The position numbers and the translations under genes are program-made. From the NCBI GenBank assembly GCA_030705745.1, contig JAUZPT010000094.1, forward strand, positions 1-9,259: 9,259 nt of DNA, given 5' to 3'. The stretch is from Bacillota bacterium (GTDB taxonomy: Bacteria > Bacillota > Bacilli > Bacillales > Cytobacillaceae). Positions within the stretch are counted from its first letter, which is position 1. Every line of letters begins with the position of its first letter. This document shows positions 5,895 through 9,259 of this stretch, in pieces. The notes under the pieces were generated by a model, which saw only the letters and a list, made by a program, of their open reading frames with translations, had not been told where the DNA came from and searched no databases.

Positions 5895-6700
5895 TGAGTA
5901 TGCCACTATTTAAAGCCATGTTCAAAATTCATGGCAAAAACATATTCAGTTATGCTTTTGGGGCAGTTATGTATCAATGGCTGATCATCTGGATTTATCC
6001 ATCCATCGCGAAATCCTCTGGAATGAATGATCTCCTTAAATCCATGCCCGCCTCCATACAAAGAGCATTCGGCCTGCAAAGCGGATTTGAGAAAATAGGA
6101 GGTTTTTTGGCAGGCGAGTTTTACGGATTATTGTTTGTTCTGATTCTCATTATTTTTACAGTGATGATCTCGATTCAATTGATTTCCAGATTGATAGATA
6201 ACACGTCCATGGCATATCTTCTTTCGACGCCGGTATCAAGAAGCAAAATCGTGATAACCCAGATATCTATGCTTTTATTCGGTCTTTTCGTAATATGCGG
6301 ATTTACAGCTGTCGGCGGATTAATGGGCATCTCTTTTCTGATTAAAAACCCCATCATTGACGAACAAGCGTTTATTCAGCTCAATTTAATTGGTTTTCTG
6401 TTGTTTATGGTAGTAGGAGGCTATTCATTCCTTATTTCTTGTTCCATGAACGATGAAAAAAAGGCAGTTGGGTTGGCTACCGGCCTCACAGTTGTATTTT
6501 TTGCACTGAACCTGGTTTCAAAGCTTAGCGAGAAATTGAGCTGGATGAAAAACATAACCATTTTTTCATTATTTAATCCACAGGAGATTATGAAAGGGAA
6601 TGTTGCCATTTTGCCGATAAGCATGGGCTTGTTCCTTTCGGCTGTTCTTTTGTTCGGCATATCGATTGTCGTATTTAAAAATAGGGATTTGCCGCTTTAA
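5894..6700 (+). CDS. ABC-2 type transporter permease
   Basis: This is a 268-residue integral membrane protein forming the transport channel for the preceding ATPase. Hydrophobic segments at about 18-38, 76-98, 121-150, 162-184, 192-208 and 238-261 give the six-helix ABC-2 layout. The cytoplasmic loop between segments 2 and 3 carries the typical 'AYLLSTPVSRSKI' phrase (107-119), which contacts the ATPase. AGGAGG at 5881-5886 lies 7 bases before the ATG, which shares one base with the ATPase stop. The family exports bacteriocins, lipids or drugs, or has unknown roles, and nothing in the sequence fixes the substrate. No regulator or two-component system is next to it. No clear T-tailed terminator follows. 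Confidence 0.92.
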   Translation: MSMPLFKAMFKIHGKNIFSYAFGAVMYQWLIIWIYPSIAKSSGMNDLLKSMPASIQRAFGLQSGFEKIGGFLAGEFYGLLFVLILIIFTVMISIQLISRLIDNTSMAYLLSTPVSRSKIVITQISMLLFGLFVICGFTAVGGLMGISFLIKNPIIDEQAFIQLNLIGFLLFMVVGGYSFLISCSMNDEKKAVGLATGLTVVFFALNLVSKLSEKLSWMKNITIFSLFNPQEIMKGNVAILPISMGLFLSAVLLFGISIVVFKNRDLPL

Positions 6701-6703
6701 AAT

Positions 6704-6806
6704 TTTAATAAGGGGTCTTAAAAACAAAACTTCCCGAGAAATTGGTAAAAATGTCTTTAATAAGGGGTTTTAAGGACAAAATTCCCAAATGGAACGGAAA
6801 AGTGTC
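6704..6806. repeat. Degenerate tandem repeat, two units of about 52 bp
   Basis: Unit 1 (6704-6755) and unit 2 (6756-6806) both begin TTTAATAAGGGGT and share TTAA, ACAAAA and TTCCC in the same order; about 28 of the first 32 aligned positions agree. The second half is more divergent but both end in TGTC. An 11-base piece of unit 2 (ACAAAATTCCC, 6776-6786) recurs at 6971-6981. The array starts 3 bases after the permease stop and has no coding potential that I can support. The rest of the gap (6807-6943) holds nothing I can identify. Confidence 0.6.
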
Positions 6807-6943
6807 CTTCATACCCGTGTGAAATGTCTCAGTGAAAAACTTGCGAATTTACTAGCGATTTTAATTCTATTTTGATGGAAGGTTCATATATCCGGTCAAA
6901 GGCCAGAATTAGCTTTCTTCATGTAATCCGGCATTTTGAGAAA

Positions 6944-6997
6944 GTGTCTGTGTGAACCAAAATGTGAAGCACAAAATTCCCGTGGTGACACAGATAC
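6944..6997 (-). terminator. Long imperfect hairpin, possible terminator of the minus-strand 560-residue gene
   Basis: Bases 6944-6953 pair with 6988-6997 as a 10-bp stem with one G-U pair (core TCTGTGT / ACACAGA). It extends inward, with a mismatch and a bulge, to 6959/6983 around a 23-base loop. It begins 4 bases after the stop of the minus-strand gene ending at 7001, which suits a terminator, but only TTTCTC follows on that strand. It may instead be a repeat element, like the palindrome at 4143-4182. Confidence 0.4.
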
Positions 6998-7000
6998 GGT

Positions 7001-8683
7001 CTATTGTTGAATACGCGGACTGTCCTTAAAATGGCCGGTATGCTCTTTCATATGAAAATAAAATACCTCATAGCGAACCCAACCGAGCGGGAATTTTAAA
7101 GCAAGTTCATTGTTTTTGTTGTACACCAAAACATGTTTTTTATCGTATTCTACCTTTTTTATCGAATTTAACTCAATGCTATGCTGTCTCGATCCATCCT
7201 TCATGACAAGGTGTTTGCCAACAATCGAAATTTTTCTCTGTTTATTTTTCAACAGTTGATAAATGACCCATGAACCGCCAGCAATACAGAGAACGATTGC
7301 AGGAAGGAGAGCACTGCTGAAATTGGAAAATGCTGCTCGAATAAGACGCGTGATCATCATGGCTAGTAAAAACCATCCACTTCTCCCCAGTTTCGGTGCA
7401 CTTTCAAAAAACACAGTATTTTCATACTCGTGAATTTCTTCTGCTCTTTTCTTGTAAAATGCTTCTTTATGGCCTTCTAAACTCGATGAATCATAATCGG
7501 CAAAATCGGTAAATGTACCACCACCTGCACCTGCCTCATCATTGCCATCCACCAGCGAGTAACCACCTGCCCAGCCAACATAATCATGCCCATGCTCATA
7601 AAAACGCATTAAATAATAGCGGGTCGGCTGCCCAAAGGGATTGTCCATTTCCACTTGATCGAGAATTTGAATATTCTCTGTAAAGTGGGTGGCCCCATTT
7701 TCTTCTTCAGTCAAGTTAATAATTGTTGAAAACAGTCTCGTCTTAGCCAGTAATGGTTGTTTTCCTTCACGAATTGGATAAAGATGTTCTATATTTTTCT
7801 CTTTCAATTCCCAATAAATCATTTCAGAACTTTCGATATTCTGGGCGCAATCTAATAATGTGTTCTCCTGATATGGGAGGTCCCTTGCCACACATACAAG
7901 GAGAGCATTTGATTTTATTAAAGGATCATTGAAATCGAGCGCTATTTTCAGTTCCGTTTCTATTTCAGGGGAGGAATAATACTCCATTAAGCTGATCAGG
8001 ATTCTCATTCGATTGCGAACCGCAAGATAGCTATCCTTCCATGCTGTATAAACAAACTTAGCAGAATAATTACGATCGAATTTTAAGTATTCCTGTTTTT
8101 CAGTTTGATAGTCTTTGAGCAAAAAAGGGATAACCCTTTCTTTTTGATAATCTTGCTCATAACCGGCTATATTCAGAGATAATAATAAATCGTAAATCAT
8201 GAATTTATAATGATTAGACGAAAGTTTTTCAAGCGTTTGATCTAGGATGCCTTTAATTAACACTGGGTAGGTGGAAAGCTCCTTTAAGGGAAGAATGAAA
8301 TCCTCTGTGTGGATTAGCTGGACGATTTTTTCTTCCAGGAAGTTGAAAACTTCATCTTGTTCCGTGGCAATCAAATATTCAATTGCACGTTCTTTAGCGA
8401 GTAAATCAAAGCCTTCAAAATGCTTTAAAAGGAGGCTTGCGACTTCCTTCATCGGAAAATCACATGCAAAATCAATGAGAAAAAAAGAAGGATTATCCCA
8501 ATGATCAACACGCTCCGGAAAGCGAAAAGTAGCTGTTTTTATGATCTCCTTTAAAAGCTCAATTCGAACGACAAGCCCTTCCTGAATCTTTAAATGGTAA
8601 AGATGGTCAAGAGCTTCGTATCGTTTTTGGGGATTTTTGCTTTTTACTTTCCGTACTATATTTCGCAGCTTTAATTCTATCAA
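7001..8683 (-). CDS. Uncharacterised membrane-anchored protein with HEAT-like N-terminus and PH-like C-terminus
   Basis: I do not recognise this 560-residue protein. Residues 1 to about 315 are almost entirely helical, with repeating hydrophobic patterns resembling HEAT/armadillo solenoids. Residues 335-430 are a mixed region with aromatic strands (RYYLMRFYEHGHDYVGWAGG, 355-374) and a glycine/aspartate-rich loop (378-401, including EAGAGGGTF). Two hydrophobic segments at about 436-452 and 457-477 look membrane-embedded, the second more convincingly. Residues 483-550 alternate short strands (ISIVGKHLVMKDGS, IELNSIKKVEY, HVLVYNKNNELALKF) and end in a helix, resembling a bacterial PH-like domain. 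There is no signal peptide, so most of the protein is probably cytoplasmic. The start is TTG 8683: TGA lies three codons upstream in frame, no in-frame ATG occurs before residue 78, and AGGGTGAG (8689-8696) sits 5 bases before it. The gene stands alone. A scaffold or sensor role would be a guess. Confidence 0.85.
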   Translation of the reverse strand: MIELKLRNIVRKVKSKNPQKRYEALDHLYHLKIQEGLVVRIELLKEIIKTATFRFPERVDHWDNPSFFLIDFACDFPMKEVASLLLKHFEGFDLLAKERAIEYLIATEQDEVFNFLEEKIVQLIHTEDFILPLKELSTYPVLIKGILDQTLEKLSSNHYKFMIYDLLLSLNIAGYEQDYQKERVIPFLLKDYQTEKQEYLKFDRNYSAKFVYTAWKDSYLAVRNRMRILISLMEYYSSPEIETELKIALDFNDPLIKSNALLVCVARDLPYQENTLLDCAQNIESSEMIYWELKEKNIEHLYPIREGKQPLLAKTRLFSTIINLTEEENGATHFTENIQILDQVEMDNPFGQPTRYYLMRFYEHGHDYVGWAGGYSLVDGNDEAGAGGGTFTDFADYDSSSLEGHKEAFYKKRAEEIHEYENTVFFESAPKLGRSGWFLLAMMITRLIRAAFSNFSSALLPAIVLCIAGGSWVIYQLLKNKQRKISIVGKHLVMKDGSRQHSIELNSIKKVEYDKKHVLVYNKNNELALKFPLGWVRYEVFYFHMKEHTGHFKDSPRIQQ

Positions 8684-8763
8684 ATAATCTCACCCTGTCT
8701 TCAAATCTTGATGATTATGACTTTTTTTCTTGAGGGAAAATCAGATTTCCTTCTCGGTCAGTA

Positions 8764-8772
8764 ACTATAACA
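8764..8772 (-). promoter_or_regulatory. Extended -10 candidate for the minus-strand 560-residue gene
   Basis: On the minus strand TGTTATAGT (8772 to 8764) matches the extended -10 TGnTATAAT except for one base. It lies about 80 bp before the TTG start, but no -35 match is found 16-18 bp upstream. The leader it implies contains a GGAAA/TTTCC inverted repeat around 8735-8752. Confidence 0.3.
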
Positions 8773-8868
8773 ACTATCTTACTACATTTAGGGGTTGGAG
8801 AGAGTTTTTTTTGAGTGGAGATTTTGGGAAACTAGTAACGCCGGACTATCATCGCTAAATAATTTGAA

Positions 8869-8877
8869 TGTTATAAT
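8869..8877 (+). promoter_or_regulatory. Extended -10 promoter of the acetyltransferase gene
   Basis: TGTTATAAT is a perfect extended -10 element (TGn plus TATAAT at 8872-8877). The -35 region is poor, which is usual for this promoter type. Transcription would start near 8884, leaving a leader of about 34 bases before the ATG at 8918. Confidence 0.6.
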
Positions 8878-8917
8878 AAATAAAATCAAAAGAAAACTGA
8901 CAAGGGGTCGATCTTTC

Positions 8918-9259
8918 ATGTTTAACCTACGCAATATGCAAATTGAGGATATTAAAAAGGTCCAACATGTAGCCAAGACAAGTTGGAATTCCACCTATGC
9001 TGGTATTATTCCGCTAGAGATTCAGGATAAATTTATCACTTCAGCTTATAGCGATGAGATGATGAAAAGACGGATGGAACGCTCACTTCTTTTCGTTTCA
9101 GAAGTAAATGGACAAATCGTGGGATTCGCTAACTATTCCCCTGTCCAGGACGATGGAGCAGTGGAACTTCTGGCGATATATTTACTTCAGGAATTCCAGG
9201 GAAATGGGATTGGGACAGCGCTCTTGATGGAAGGTATTAACAGTCTCGAAGGTGTAAAA
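8918..9259 (+). CDS. GNAT family N-acetyltransferase, truncated by the window end
   Basis: The first 114 residues of a cytosolic acetyl-CoA-dependent acetyltransferase are present, and the frame is still open at the last base. The N-terminus FNLRNMQIEDIKKVQHVAKTSW matches the usual RxAxxxDxxxI start of GNAT proteins. LFVSEVNGQIVGFANYSP (58-75) is the central strand pair, and AIYLLQEFQGNGIGTALL (86-103) contains the acetyl-CoA pyrophosphate-binding motif QxxGxG. Typical members have about 160-180 residues, so roughly the last third is missing. The start has AGGGG (8903-8907), 10 bases upstream, and an extended -10 promoter. The substrate cannot be inferred. The gene is divergent from the minus-strand 560-residue gene. 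Confidence 0.9.
   Translation, partial: MFNLRNMQIEDIKKVQHVAKTSWNSTYAGIIPLEIQDKFITSAYSDEMMKRRMERSLLFVSEVNGQIVGFANYSPVQDDGAVELLAIYLLQEFQGNGIGTALLMEGINSLEGVK

Noticed and set aside
8788..8994. Minus-strand open frame of 68 codons with a hydrophobic stretch
   Set aside because: It runs antiparallel over the acetyltransferase start and promoter, lacks a ribosome binding site, and is explained as a shadow.

Overview
The window looks like chromosomal DNA from a low-GC Gram-positive bacterium of the Bacillaceae (Bacillus in the broad sense). Supporting signs are the AT-rich codon use, strong GGAGG-type ribosome binding sites 7-11 nt before most starts, GTG/TTG start candidates, sigma-A-like promoters with extended -10 (TGn) elements, and protein families typical of Bacillus accessory regions. 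No rRNA, tRNA, CRISPR array, intact transposase or phage gene is visible. The species cannot be fixed from the sequence alone.

Layout. (1) 1-50: the last 15 codons of a plus-strand gene, possibly a dienelactone-hydrolase-type protein. (2) 311-1992: a promoter, an aldo/keto reductase gene interrupted by one in-frame TAA, a TetR-family regulator 5 bp behind it, and a rho-independent terminator. (3) 1993-2469: a gene-poor stretch with two short open fragments that may be decayed coding sequence. (4) 2470-4125: a DJ-1/PfpI (Hsp31-like) protein with its own terminator, then a probable two-gene unit of an ABM-domain monooxygenase and a DinB-family metalloprotein, closed by a strong bidirectional terminator. 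(5) 4143-4182: a REP-like imperfect palindrome. (6) 4214-4831, minus strand: a Nudix hydrolase with an N-terminal helical domain. (7) 5010-6700: an ABC ATPase and ABC-2 permease pair overlapping by one base. (8) 6704-7000: a non-coding stretch with a degenerate tandem repeat and a long hairpin. (9) 7001-8683, minus strand: a 560-residue membrane-anchored protein I do not recognise, starting at TTG. (10) 8918 to the end: a truncated GNAT acetyltransferase behind an extended -10 promoter.

How the genes may work together. The first half gathers families often tied to reactive carbonyls, quinones and other electrophiles: aldo/keto reductase with a TetR repressor, DJ-1/PfpI, ABM quinol-monooxygenase-like and DinB. 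This is a loose functional neighbourhood, not a proven pathway, and terminators split it into at least three transcription units. The second half is a set of independent units: nucleotide-derivative hydrolysis, an exporter of unknown substrate, an unknown membrane protein and an acetyltransferase.

I found no clear new multi-gene system. The least explained items are the 560-residue protein at 7001-8683, the interrupted aldo/keto reductase, and the repeats at 4143-4182 and 6704-6806.
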